From Pseudomonas sp. MM213 (GTDB taxonomy: Bacteria; Pseudomonadota; Gammaproteobacteria; Pseudomonadales; Pseudomonadaceae), in assembly GCF_020423045.1 (NCBI RefSeq), contig NZ_CP081943.1, positions 3,658,001 through 3,722,000 of the forward strand: DNA of 64,000 bases, in the 5' to 3' direction. This document shows, one piece after another, positions 28,230 to 40,718 of this stretch; the first letter of the stretch is position 1; each line of letters begins with the position of its first letter. A program made the position numbers and the translations under genes. The notes beneath the pieces are model-generated. The model saw only the letters and a program-made list of their open reading frames with translations. It had not been told where the DNA came from and searched no databases.

Positions 28230-30059
28230 ATGGATGTGCGATTGCCTTTAATGAGCGTCGGGATTTGTCTGGCCCTGCTGGTGAGCGGCTGTTCACCGGA
28301 CGATGACAAACGCCAGGTCAGCCTTGAGGAAAAGACCGCGCAATTCGAAACCTCCCTCGACGCAATCCAGGACCCGAAACTCAAGGATGCCGTGGCCGAA
28401 CTCGGTGGCTCCCTGCTGCTGCTCGAACGTGCGCAACTCAAACTCGACAGCAAACCGGTGGAAACCGAGTACGGCGCAGATGTCCTCGCCGTGCTCAAGC
28501 ACTACCCCACGCCACAGGCGCTGGTCGACACGTACATTAACGGCCTGTTCGTGCTGCACAAGGATTCCAGCTCCGACTACCTGACCGATCTGCAACCGGT
28601 GTTCCCGTTCAACTTCAACATTCCGGCCGAGTTTCTCTTTCCCCACGGCCTGGAATGGCAGTCAGTGACCTTGAGCAACAAACGCGTGATCCCGTTCCAG
28701 CCGGAGTGGTCGGAAACCGATCCGGGCATTCAACTGAGCCCGTCGAGCTCCAACCTGACCAGCCCCGACGATCTCACGGTGACTTACCCCTTCATCGACG
28801 GCCTGGGCATGGAAATCAAGAACCAGCCGCAGCCCGTCAGCCTGCAAGGCAAGGTCGAAGTCATCGCCCCGCGCAGGCTCTATAGCTTCGACCTGACAAA
28901 AAAAGACGTCGGCCAGACTCGCAGCAATGACAACCTGAGCGTCACGCTGCTGAAGCTGACAAACAACTACGCCGAAATCGAGTTCAGCAACAGCGCGCCG
29001 CTGGCCCCGGAAGTCAGCGAGATACCCTTCAACCCGTCGGTCGTCCAGGCCAGGGACGCCACCGGGCAATTTCTCTCACGCTCGGGCTCGATCAACCAAA
29101 CCGCCGCGCAAATTGCCTTCTACCAGAAACAACTGGCGAAAATGCAACAGCAGAAGAGCTGGAGCGAAGCCTTCGAAAGGCAGCTCGATGAAGAACAACG
29201 CGCGTTTGAGAAGCAACAAACCAGGCATTACTCCAAGGTGTATTTCAACGGCCCGATCGAAACCCTTGAAGTCAGCCTGTTGGACTTTTCGGCGGCCACG
29301 GTCACGCGCAAGGACCTGGACCTTCCGATCCGTCGCTTCGATCAACACACCACGGCAAAAACCATCCAGCCACTGACTTTACCCGTGGTCGTGTACGACG
29401 ATCAGGCACCGACCTGGCTCAAAGGCGCAACGCTCAGCGAGGAGCAACTGAAGAAGAGCGTCAGCATCCGGCAATCGGTGGACGACCCGAGCGCGGCGCG
29501 CATCGAGTTCGATCACACCCGAAGCTTCAACGATGAACTGCTCGGCACGTCCTTCAGCCCTGGCGATAGCCCGGTCAGTTTCTTTACCGAGGACAGCAGC
29601 GGTCAACGCGACGAGCCGATCGAACTGCCGCCCGAGGCTTACCAGGTCGATCCCCTGCGCGGCATCATCACTTATGACCTGAACCTGTTCGCACAAACGC
29701 CGGCGTTTGCGGTGGGTTCCATGCCGCTGTTCCTGGCCACCGTCGACAAGCAGACGCTTGAAACCGACCGGCTGCCCAAAGGCCTGGAACTGAAAGGCAA
29801 TGCACTGGTGGTTGATCTGAAGCTGTTCCCCGCCCAGGACTGGCGCTTTTTCGCCAGGGACGACAGCGGCCACTATCTCAAGGAGATTCTTTCAGTCATT
29901 CACGATGCAAGTGCGCAGGGCCCGGCGTTATTCAGCGTGCATTACTTCTACGGCCAGCCAGCGCAGCTGGAAACCTACCAGCGAACCGATCTCACCACGG
30001 TGCAATATGGTTTCGAGGTCAAACTCGACAAGGCTGATACGTCCAGCCTCGCCCAATAG
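28230..30059 (+). CDS. Predicted lipoprotein of unknown function
   Basis: A 609-residue lipoprotein I do not recognise. Signal peptide with lipobox LLVSGC, so LspA-processed and anchored in the envelope. Residues about 20-110 look helical; a Gln/Glu-rich probable coiled coil follows QKQLAKMQQQKSW at about 345-385 (ends EKQQTRHYSK); the rest looks beta-rich with no catalytic motif. ATG at 28230 is set by the signal peptide. It converges on the next small gene with only 5 bp between stops. Size and composition suggest an envelope structural or binding protein, not an enzyme. Confidence 0.75.
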   Translation: MDVRLPLMSVGICLALLVSGCSPDDDKRQVSLEEKTAQFETSLDAIQDPKLKDAVAELGGSLLLLERAQLKLDSKPVETEYGADVLAVLKHYPTPQALVDTYINGLFVLHKDSSSDYLTDLQPVFPFNFNIPAEFLFPHGLEWQSVTLSNKRVIPFQPEWSETDPGIQLSPSSSNLTSPDDLTVTYPFIDGLGMEIKNQPQPVSLQGKVEVIAPRRLYSFDLTKKDVGQTRSNDNLSVTLLKLTNNYAEIEFSNSAPLAPEVSEIPFNPSVVQARDATGQFLSRSGSINQTAAQIAFYQKQLAKMQQQKSWSEAFERQLDEEQRAFEKQQTRHYSKVYFNGPIETLEVSLLDFSAATVTRKDLDLPIRRFDQHTTAKTIQPLTLPVVVYDDQAPTWLKGATLSEEQLKKSVSIRQSVDDPSAARIEFDHTRSFNDELLGTSFSPGDSPVSFFTEDSSGQRDEPIELPPEAYQVDPLRGIITYDLNLFAQTPAFAVGSMPLFLATVDKQTLETDRLPKGLELKGNALVVDLKLFPAQDWRFFARDDSGHYLKEILSVIHDASAQGPALFSVHYFYGQPAQLETYQRTDLTTVQYGFEVKLDKADTSSLAQ

Positions 30060-30064
30060 TCGTC

Positions 30065-30406
30065 TCAGTGATCGGGGCGGAACTCGAAGCCGCCCATGTT
30101 GCGGCAGCGCCCACCATTGATTTCCCGTAGCTGGGCTTGCAGGTGCAGGCACCAGATTTGCGGGTCATCGGCCAGTTCATAGCCATGCAACGTCAGGCTT
30201 TCAACGATGGTGTCGAGGATCGATTCAGCCGCGAAGGGCCCAGGAAACGGACCTTGGGCTTTGATGGCTGAGGGTTGTTCGCCAGCCATTCCGGCGGCGA
30301 AAAGCAAAGTCCACATGCCCGTATCACCAGCCAATGGCTTGATGGCACATTCGATACGGGTCACAAGGCCCAGGCATTGACGGGTGAGGCAGAGGTTGCG
30401 CGACAT
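30065..30406 (-). CDS. Small conserved hypothetical protein
   Basis: Protein of 113 residues with four Cys residues (NLCLTRQCLGL, IECAI, IWCLHLQ) plus GRCRNMGGF near the end; possibly metal binding but the spacing matches no motif I know. The ATG has a GAGGG ribosome site. Convergent with the lipoprotein gene; in P. aeruginosa a small gene precedes the Lon-like protease in a similar position. Confidence 0.7.
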   Translation of the reverse strand: MSRNLCLTRQCLGLVTRIECAIKPLAGDTGMWTLLFAAGMAGEQPSAIKAQGPFPGPFAAESILDTIVESLTLHGYELADDPQIWCLHLQAQLREINGGRCRNMGGFEFRPDH

Positions 30407-30584
30407 GGCGGCGACCCTCGGTAGATCCGGTATTCAGCTCCCACGGGAGAACTGTCTCGATCCAGTGATTACTGTCGATGTCCTTGAGCTGAGAATAGAA
30501 GAAAAGTCAGACCCGCACGCCAACTGAGACCAGAAGGCGCCGAATGGTCATTGTGTGAATATTGACGTCAGAGTGATGGCACTT

Positions 30585-30672
30585 GTAGGAGCGAGGCTTG
30601 CCCGCGAAAGCCATGACGCGGTTTGCCGGAATAACCGCGTTATCGTTCTTCGCGGGCAAGCCTCGCTCCTAC
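30585..30672. repeat. REP doublet, GTAGGAGCGAGGCTTGC class
   Basis: Inverted copies at 30585-30608 and 30649-30672, just after the Lon-like protease gene. Confidence 0.9.
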
Positions 30673-30687
30673 AGGGACTCCTCTGTG

Positions 30688-33126
30688 TCAGGCCGGCTTG
30701 GCTTCGACCAACGCTTCCTGTGCCGCTTCTTTCTCGGCTTCTTTCAGGTCTTCTTCGCTGATCATTTCCGCGATCACCCGCAAGCGCTCCACCACCCGCG
30801 CATTCACGCTGCCTTCTGGGAATTCGCCATTTTCATCCGGCGCACCGGCAGGCTCGCCGACCAACAGGCTCAGCGCTTCGTCAGCCTGGCGCACTGCGTA
30901 AACGTGGAATTGCCCTGCGCGCACCGCCGCCAGCACCTTCTCGTCCAACATCAGCGTCGCCACGTTGGCGTGAGGAATGATCGCCCCCTGCTCACCGGTC
31001 AGCCCGCGGGCTTCGCAGAGGCGGAAGAAGCCTTCGATCTTCTCGTTGACCCCGCCCACCGCCTGCACTTCGCCGAACTGGTTGATCGAGCCGGTGATTG
31101 CAAAGCATTGCTTGAGCGGTGTTTTCGACAACGCCGAAATCAACGTGCATGCCTCACCCAACGACGCACTGTCGCCATCGACATAACCGTAGGATTGCTC
31201 CAGGGCGATACTCGCGGAAATCGCCAACGGGAATTCCTGGGCGTAACGGCTGCCCAGATACCCGGTGAGGATCATCACGCCTTTGGAGTGAATCGGCTGG
31301 CCGAGGTTGACCTCACGCTCGATGTCGACAATGCCGCTGCCACCCGGGTACACCGTGGCGGAAATCCGCGCCGGGACACCAAACGCCGAATCCCCGACTT
31401 CCAGTACCGTCAGCCCGTTGCACTTGCCCACGGCCGCGCCATCGGTGTCGATCAGGATGATCCCGGCCAGCATGTCATCGAGAATCCGCGCCGAAACGCG
31501 CCCGGTGCGGGTGGCCTTGGCCTTGAGCGCACGCTCGATGTGCCCGGCGTCGGTCATTTCATCGCTGGCCAGGTGACGAATGAAATCCGCCTCGCTGACC
31601 AGTTGGAACAAGTCACCGATCCGCGCCGACAAACGCCCCTGGTGCTCGGCCAGACGCGCGCTGTAGGTCGCCAGACGCGCCACCGCATCGGCGGTCAGCG
31701 GTGCCATGCCTTCTTCGGAGGTACGGGTTTTCAACAACTGGGCGAACTGCTCCAGGCTTTCGTCGACCATCGGGATGTCTTCGTCGAAGTCCACCAGAAC
31801 GCGGAACATCTCCTGGAAGTCCGGATCGAGGTCTTGCAGCGTGTAATACAACTGCCGGGCACCGATGATGACGACTTTGACCTGCAACGGAATGTGTTGC
31901 GGTGTCAGGGTCACGGTGGCCAGACGCCCCAGCTCACCCAGCGGTGATTCCATTTTCAGTTTGCGCGATTGCAGGGCGCGCTTGAGCGCATCCCATACGA
32001 ACGGCTCGCTGAGCATTTTTTCTGCTTCAAGGATCAGGAAACCGCCATTTGCACGGTGCAACGCGCCGGGACGCAACTGGCGATACGTGGTGTAGAGCGC
32101 GCCCTGATCGGTGCTGTATTCGATGCGGCCAAACAGGTTTTCGTAGGTCGGGTGCGGCTCGAACACCACCGGCGCACCGCCGCTGGCCGAGTGACCGACC
32201 ACCAGGCTCGGCGCGTATTGCTCTTCCAGCATCTTGCGCGCCACCGCATCGACCTTGCTGTCGTCGACCAATTGCTCGACCACGGTTTTCAGCAAGTAAA
32301 CCTGCATGGCTTGCAGGTAACCGCACACCGCCGCGTTCTCGGCGTATTTTTCCGACAACGGCGACAGCAACGGCTGCAAGGCCAGGGTGATGGTTTCTTC
32401 GTTGAGGTGGCGCAGCTGATTGCTCGACTCGCGCTTCCACTGCGGCAGGCTGGCGAGTTCTTCGTTCAGTCGCTCTTCCAGGCCAGAGATGTCTTCGTGG
32501 AAACGCTCGCGATCGGCTTCCGGCAACTGGGCGAATTCCGCTTCATCCAGCGCCTTGCCTTCGCTCATCGGGGTAAACGCGATGTTGCTCGCGTCACGGT
32601 ACAGCGCGACTTCTTTTTCCAGCGCCAGGCGCTCGATGATGTCCAGCGCCTTGTCGTAGCGCTGGTTGAAGGCGCGGTCGATGGCGCTTTTTTTCTGCTG
32701 ATAAGACGGATGTTCGAAGACCGCCGGGAAGGTCGCCAGCAGGTTGTCGATCAAAGCGTTGATATCACCGATGAACGCGCCGGCCGTGCCCGATGGCAAT
32801 TCCAGGGCTCGCGGCTCGCGGGGTTCATCGAAATTGTTGACGTAGACCCAGTCGGCCGGGGTCTGCAGGCGCTTGCCTTCGGCCTTCAGGTAGCGTTTGA
32901 CGAACGAAAACCGGCCAGTGCCAGGCTCGCCCATGACGAATACGTTGTAACCGGGGCGTGGCATGGCCACACCAAACTGCAAGGCTTCGACCGCACGTTC
33001 CTGGCCAAGCACACCGCGGAAGGGCTCCAGATCATTGGTGGTAGAGAAGCTGAACTGTTCAGCGGAAAACGGACGGGTCAGCGCTTCGGGCGCTAGACGC
33101 AAGCTGGCAGCAACAGGATCAGGCAT
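30688..33126 (-). CDS. Lon-like ATP-dependent protease (AAA_32/S16 family)
   Basis: Protein of 812 residues with an N-terminal AAA-type domain and a C-terminal Lon protease domain. Ser653 (VDGDSAS) and Lys696 (NEKIEG) form the dyad, 43 residues apart as in E. coli Lon. The phosphate-binding loop at 66-74 reads GEPGTGRFS, with Arg where Walker A has Lys; a helical insert with coiled-coil character follows at about 190-300. It is not LonA: the N-domain differs. Related to YcbZ/LonH-type proteins. Likely a cytoplasmic quality-control protease; substrates unknown. Confidence 0.9.
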   Translation of the reverse strand: MPDPVAASLRLAPEALTRPFSAEQFSFSTTNDLEPFRGVLGQERAVEALQFGVAMPRPGYNVFVMGEPGTGRFSFVKRYLKAEGKRLQTPADWVYVNNFDEPREPRALELPSGTAGAFIGDINALIDNLLATFPAVFEHPSYQQKKSAIDRAFNQRYDKALDIIERLALEKEVALYRDASNIAFTPMSEGKALDEAEFAQLPEADRERFHEDISGLEERLNEELASLPQWKRESSNQLRHLNEETITLALQPLLSPLSEKYAENAAVCGYLQAMQVYLLKTVVEQLVDDSKVDAVARKMLEEQYAPSLVVGHSASGGAPVVFEPHPTYENLFGRIEYSTDQGALYTTYRQLRPGALHRANGGFLILEAEKMLSEPFVWDALKRALQSRKLKMESPLGELGRLATVTLTPQHIPLQVKVVIIGARQLYYTLQDLDPDFQEMFRVLVDFDEDIPMVDESLEQFAQLLKTRTSEEGMAPLTADAVARLATYSARLAEHQGRLSARIGDLFQLVSEADFIRHLASDEMTDAGHIERALKAKATRTGRVSARILDDMLAGIILIDTDGAAVGKCNGLTVLEVGDSAFGVPARISATVYPGGSGIVDIEREVNLGQPIHSKGVMILTGYLGSRYAQEFPLAISASIALEQSYGYVDGDSASLGEACTLISALSKTPLKQCFAITGSINQFGEVQAVGGVNEKIEGFFRLCEARGLTGEQGAIIPHANVATLMLDEKVLAAVRAGQFHVYAVRQADEALSLLVGEPAGAPDENGEFPEGSVNARVVERLRVIAEMISEEDLKEAEKEAAQEALVEAKPA

Positions 33127-33402
33127 CGGGCTTCCTTACATCAGGCGGGGCAGATAGCGGCATTCTGGCGCTGCCCATACCCCACTTGCAAGGCGCGCCT
33201 TTCGCCAAAGCATAGCCAAACGGGCATCCCCAGGCGGGCCGGGTCTAAATCAATGTTTTCAACGAATGTTTCGTAAAAAGTAACGGAACCCTTGGAACGT
33301 GCCTAAACTCCAAGCTGCGCGGCTGGAACAATAACCGGCCCACTGGCGCCAGATCGGGCCAGAACCCTTGTCCATTGGTACGCACATAAAGAGAACAAAG
33401 CT

Positions 33403-33891
33403 ATGAAACGGATTCTTCTCGGTACTCTCTTCACCGCTGTATCCATCAACGCTATGGCACAGGCGCCAGGCGGCCCGGATTGCGGGTGGGGCAACATGCT
33501 GTTCGAAGGTCAGCGTGGCACCCCGGCTCACTTCCTGGCATCCACCACCAACGGCACTTCCGGCAACGCAACGTTCGGTATGACCTCTGGTACCAACGGT
33601 TGCGCGACTAATGCGTCGCTGACTTATGGCGGCAAATCCTGGTTTGCCATGAATGGCATGATGAACGAGCTGTCCGAAGACATGGCTAAAGGTAACGGCG
33701 AAGCGCTGACGACCTACGCCGTGGTACTGGGCGTGGCGCCGGAAGACCGTGCGCATTTCGCGGCTGTGACTCACGAGCACTTCCAGCAGATCTTCAGCAA
33801 GGCTGACGTGACTGCAGAAGATGTGCATACCAACACCCTGGCCGTTTTGAAGGCCGATCCTCGTCTGGCCAAGTACGCAACTCAAGCTTAA
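33403..33891 (+). CDS. DUF3015 family exported protein
   Basis: Protein of 162 residues with a signal peptide (KRILLGTLFTAVSINAMAQA) and the DUF3015 landmarks GPDCGWGNMLFEGQRG, TSGTNGCATNASL and the later NEL-SED-MAKGNGEAL region. One Cys pair likely forms a periplasmic disulfide. Function unknown. Followed by a strong terminator, so monocistronic; in this region it precedes the DUF4105 gene, as I recall in other pseudomonads. Confidence 0.88.
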   Translation: MKRILLGTLFTAVSINAMAQAPGGPDCGWGNMLFEGQRGTPAHFLASTTNGTSGNATFGMTSGTNGCATNASLTYGGKSWFAMNGMMNELSEDMAKGNGEALTTYAVVLGVAPEDRAHFAAVTHEHFQQIFSKADVTAEDVHTNTLAVLKADPRLAKYATQA

Positions 33892-33901
33892 GCTCGACCC
33901 G

Positions 33902-33935
33902 CCCGCTCCTTTCGGGGAGCGGGTTTTATTTTTTG
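33902..33935 (+). terminator. Terminator after the DUF3015 gene
   Basis: Stem CCCGCTCC/GGAGCGGG (33902-33909 and 33916-33923) followed by TTTTATTTTTT. Confidence 0.9.
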
Positions 33936-34022
33936 GACCTGCCCTCTTTCGGTAATGTTCTTTCCCTGTAGGAGCATCAACCGCGCTGGGTCTTTATTTT
34001 TTTCGACTTAAGTTGCCCACCT

Positions 34023-35876
34023 ATGCTCAAACGCCTTGCCTGGCTGGCGCTCTGTGTCTGCGCCCCGCTGTCCGCCGCGCCTCACATCGACAATCAACGT
34101 TTGCAGCAACTGGCCAACGACCCCTTCTGGATTTCCCTGGGGCATTACGAAACCGCCAAGCTCGGTGGCTGGCGCAGCTATGTCAGCGACAGGAAATTCT
34201 TTCTGGCGCCCGATGGCAACGAACACCCCGACCGCGAACTCGCGGCCACCGTGCAGGCGCTGTACGCCCCGGCCAGTGCCGGCGAAAAACATGCGCAATG
34301 CGTCTACCCGGCCCGTACCCGCTGGCTCAAGGCGCAACTCAACCTGACTGACTTGCCGGCCCCGGACTGTGCCGAATTCAAGCAATGGTTCAAGGATGTC
34401 TCGCCCCACAGCGCGGTGATGATTTTCCCGGCGGCGTACCTGAACAGTCCGTCATCGATGTTCGGCCACACGCTGCTGCGCATCGATCAGGCGGATGTGC
34501 AGAGCGACAAGACGTCATTGCTCAGCTATGCCATCAACTTCGGCGCCTACATCGAAGGTTCCGACAACAGCATTCTCTACGCCTGGAAAGGTTTGATGGG
34601 CGGCTACCCGGGCCTGTTTGCGCTGGTGCCGTATCAGGAAAAACTCTCGGAATACCGCAGCCTCGAAAACCGTGACCTGTGGGAATACCGGCTGAACCTG
34701 ACACAGCAGGAAACCGAGCGCATGGTCGAGCACGTCTGGGAACTCAAACAGATCCAGTTCGACTATTTCTTCTTCGACGAAAACTGCTCCTATCGCCTGC
34801 TGGAACTGCTGCAAGTGGCGCGTCCAAGCCTGCGCCTGACCGAACAATTCCCGCTGACCGCCATCCCCACCGACACGGTCAAAGCGGTGAAAGAAGCCGG
34901 CCTGGTGGAGTCCATTCAGTATCGGCCGTCCCGCGAACGCGAACTGCTGAGCCGCGCCGAACCGTTGAATCCTGAAGAGCAGCAATGGGTGCTGAAAGTC
35001 AGCGCCGACCAGAAACAGTTGCAGGAACCGGCGTTCAAGGCGCAACCGCGCGAACGTCAGGCGCTGATCATCGACGCGGCTTACCGGCTCGAACGCTACC
35101 GCGCCAATGGCCAGGAACGCGACCCGCAGCGAGCTCAGCGCAGTTTTGAATTGCTGCGAGCGATCAACCAGAACCCGGCGCCGGAGCTGGACATCCCGCA
35201 ACCGGGCTTGCCCGAAGATGGCCATGAATCGCGCACCTGGCAGGCCGGCCTCGGCACCCGGGGCGACAAGGCCTTCGGTGAATATGGCCTGCGCATGGCG
35301 TATCACGACCTCAACGACAACTCGGAAAGCTTTCCCCTCGGCGCGCAGATCGAAATCCTGCAGATGAAACTGCGCCAGTACGAAGGCAATCAGTGGCAGT
35401 TGCAGCAACTGGATCTGGCGACCATTCGCTCCCTGACCCCGCGCAACGAGCTGCTGCAACCGCTGTCGTGGCAGGTCACCGGCGGCCTGGAGCGGGTGCC
35501 GGGCAAACATGACGATGAAACCCTCGTCAGTCATGTCAACGGCGGTGGTGGCGGCACGTGGCAACTGGGCGACGACATGCTCGGTTTTGCCTTGGGCACC
35601 GTGCGCGTCGAGCACAACAACGACTTCGCCGGTTTCATCGCCCCCGCGGCGGGTTTCAACAGCGGTGTGCTATGGAAGAATCCTCTGGGGAATTTCAGCC
35701 TGGAGGCCAAGGGGGATTTCTTCACCAATGGCGAAGTGCGCCGTAGTTTGAGTCTGAACCAGCAGTGGGAATTGTCGCGCAACCTGGGTCTGCGTCTGAG
35801 CGCCCAGCGCGAATTCAGCCATCTGGCCACACCTGAGAATGAAGTGATGCTTGAGCTGAAGTGGTATCACTACTGA
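34023..35876 (+). CDS. DUF4105 family exported protein
   Basis: Protein of 617 residues with a signal peptide (LKRLAWLALCVCAPLSA). The N-terminal half contains the DUF4105 (Lnb-N-type) segments: FPAAYLNSPSSMFGHTLLRI, then an EGSDNSILYAWKGLMGGYPG loop and FDYFFFDENCSYRLLELL, with a His, an Asp/Glu and a Cys as candidate catalytic residues, reminiscent of NlpC/P60-type peptidases. The C-terminal third looks like a beta-barrel (alternating hydrophobic strands, final residues ELKWYHY ending in an aromatic-rich strand), so it may be outer-membrane bound. Function unknown. No obvious ribosome site precedes the ATG. Confidence 0.85.
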   Translation: MLKRLAWLALCVCAPLSAAPHIDNQRLQQLANDPFWISLGHYETAKLGGWRSYVSDRKFFLAPDGNEHPDRELAATVQALYAPASAGEKHAQCVYPARTRWLKAQLNLTDLPAPDCAEFKQWFKDVSPHSAVMIFPAAYLNSPSSMFGHTLLRIDQADVQSDKTSLLSYAINFGAYIEGSDNSILYAWKGLMGGYPGLFALVPYQEKLSEYRSLENRDLWEYRLNLTQQETERMVEHVWELKQIQFDYFFFDENCSYRLLELLQVARPSLRLTEQFPLTAIPTDTVKAVKEAGLVESIQYRPSRERELLSRAEPLNPEEQQWVLKVSADQKQLQEPAFKAQPRERQALIIDAAYRLERYRANGQERDPQRAQRSFELLRAINQNPAPELDIPQPGLPEDGHESRTWQAGLGTRGDKAFGEYGLRMAYHDLNDNSESFPLGAQIEILQMKLRQYEGNQWQLQQLDLATIRSLTPRNELLQPLSWQVTGGLERVPGKHDDETLVSHVNGGGGGTWQLGDDMLGFALGTVRVEHNNDFAGFIAPAAGFNSGVLWKNPLGNFSLEAKGDFFTNGEVRRSLSLNQQWELSRNLGLRLSAQREFSHLATPENEVMLELKWYHY

Positions 35877-35879
35877 CCT

Positions 35880-36061
35880 GTAGGAGCCGGCTTGCTGCGG
35901 GCGGCGTTCCGACGATGGCATCACCGCGGTGAATCTGAAAAACCGTGTTGATGCGATCGTCGGAACGCCGCCCGCAGCAAGCCGGCTCCTACAGGTGATG
36001 GCGTCACCGCGGAGTAACTGAACGACCGTGTTGATGCCATCGCCGGCAAGCCGGCTCCTAC
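35880..36061. repeat. Cluster of three REP ends, first two with 37-nt arms
   Basis: Arms 35880-35916 and 35956-35992 are perfect 37-nt reverse complements of the GTAGGAGCCGGCTTGC class; a third end at 36038-36061 is in the orientation of the second and carries the common CGCCGGCAAGCC core. Fills the 291-bp gap between two genes. Confidence 0.9.
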
Positions 36062-36167
36062 AAGGGATCTGTGTTGTTCAACGGATTCATCACAGGCCTT
36101 TCACGAAGGTCTCACGAATGCACTTCTAGACTTGAACCATAGGCCGTTGAACGGCCGGGAGTCCGAG

Positions 36168-36524
36168 ATGTGGCGTTGTGTGGGTGTGATGGGTGTGTTG
36201 CTGTTGTGCGCGGGTTGCCAGACGACTCACGAAGACCTGATTGCCAAGGGTTATCCTCCGGCATTCGCCGATGGTTTCGATGACGGCTGCAGCAGTGGTC
36301 GACAGGCTGCCGGGGCGATCACCGGTGAATTTCGCAAGAACGTGCCGCGGTATCTCAAGGACAAGCCATACGCCGAAGGCTGGAGCGATGGTTTCCGCCA
36401 ATGCCAGGCCATGCGCGAAAGCGAAGACCGCGAGGACTATCGCAGCCATCACTGGGACGAACGTGAAAAAGCCTGGCAACAGCAGAAAGATCAGGACGCC
36501 GCCCGTGCGTTTCGCTCGCAATGA
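36168..36524 (+). CDS. Small lipoprotein of unknown function
   Basis: Protein of 118 residues with a lipoprotein signal (WRCVGVMGVLLLCAGC). The mature part is short, charged and repeats a GF-DG pattern (FADGFDDGCSSGRQAAG and YAEGWSDGFRQC), seen in several small pseudomonad lipoproteins. ATG at 36168 with a GGGAG site is chosen; the frame begins at 36132. 70 bp before the Gre-like gene on the same strand, so possibly cotranscribed. Function unknown. Confidence 0.8.
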   Translation: MWRCVGVMGVLLLCAGCQTTHEDLIAKGYPPAFADGFDDGCSSGRQAAGAITGEFRKNVPRYLKDKPYAEGWSDGFRQCQAMRESEDREDYRSHHWDEREKAWQQQKDQDAARAFRSQ

Positions 36525-36594
36525 GTCGCTGACAGACATCCGCCGAAACTAAAAGCCTGTGACCATGGCCTAAACCCTATAACGGGAGGAAACC

Positions 36595-38441
<1,847 letters not shown>

Positions 38442-38623
38442 TTATTGTCGTTGGAAGAGATTGGGCCGGACTTTAGCAAACGGAGTGCGCACAGTAATAG
38501 AGCAAAATGTCGCGTTTATGAAATTAAATGGTGCGCAGGATATAAATAACCTCCATTTTCAGGCTGATTCCGCACCTAAAAAGGGATTCACAAATTGGAT
38601 CATGCACCAGTAGTGATTCCGCT

Positions 38624-38688
38624 TTCGCGAGCAAGCTTTGCTCCTACAGTTGATCGCGTCCCCTGTAGGAGCAAAGCTTGCTCGCGAT
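38624..38688. repeat. REP doublet with short loop
   Basis: Inverted copies at 38624-38647 and 38665-38688 of the GTAGGAGCAAAGCTTGCTCGCGA variant, separated by 17 nt. Confidence 0.9.
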
Positions 38689-38720
38689 GAATGCACCTCG
38701 GTGTACCTGAAAAAACCCAT

Positions 38721-38753
38721 AAAAAAACGGAGCCCCGAAGGCTCCGTTTTTTC
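38721..38753 (-). terminator. Terminator after ettA
   Basis: Stem ACGGAGCC/GGCTCCGT flanked by A7 and T6, usable in both directions; ettA ends 18 bp away. Confidence 0.9.
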
Positions 38754-38770
38754 ATGCAACCAACCCGAAA

Positions 38771-40435
<1,665 letters not shown>

Positions 40436-40718
40436 GGAGAACCTTGGGTCAGTGACAGATGAATGATTGGAGCGCAGGCGATGCCCGGCCAGGCCGTGCG
40501 CGTCGACGACTGATAGGTATCAATGCTGCGCGCTGAAAAAACCTGATTCTAGGAGCTGGAACGCTCCCGCGTAACCGGCAAAGCTACCTTATTGACAGAA
40601 GGCAGTCCAGCCGGGAGGGTCTGGCACTTTGCCACAACTCAAGGCATGCTAGCCGCCCTCCGGGCGTCCGGCTTATAGTGCACGTCGCGCCAGTCCAGCT
40701 AAATCGCAGGATTACAGT

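Noticed and set aside
40621..40640. Sigma-54 -24/-12 element (TGGCAC...TTGC) upstream of morA
   Set aside because: The spacing between the two halves is about 2 nt instead of 5, so it does not fit.
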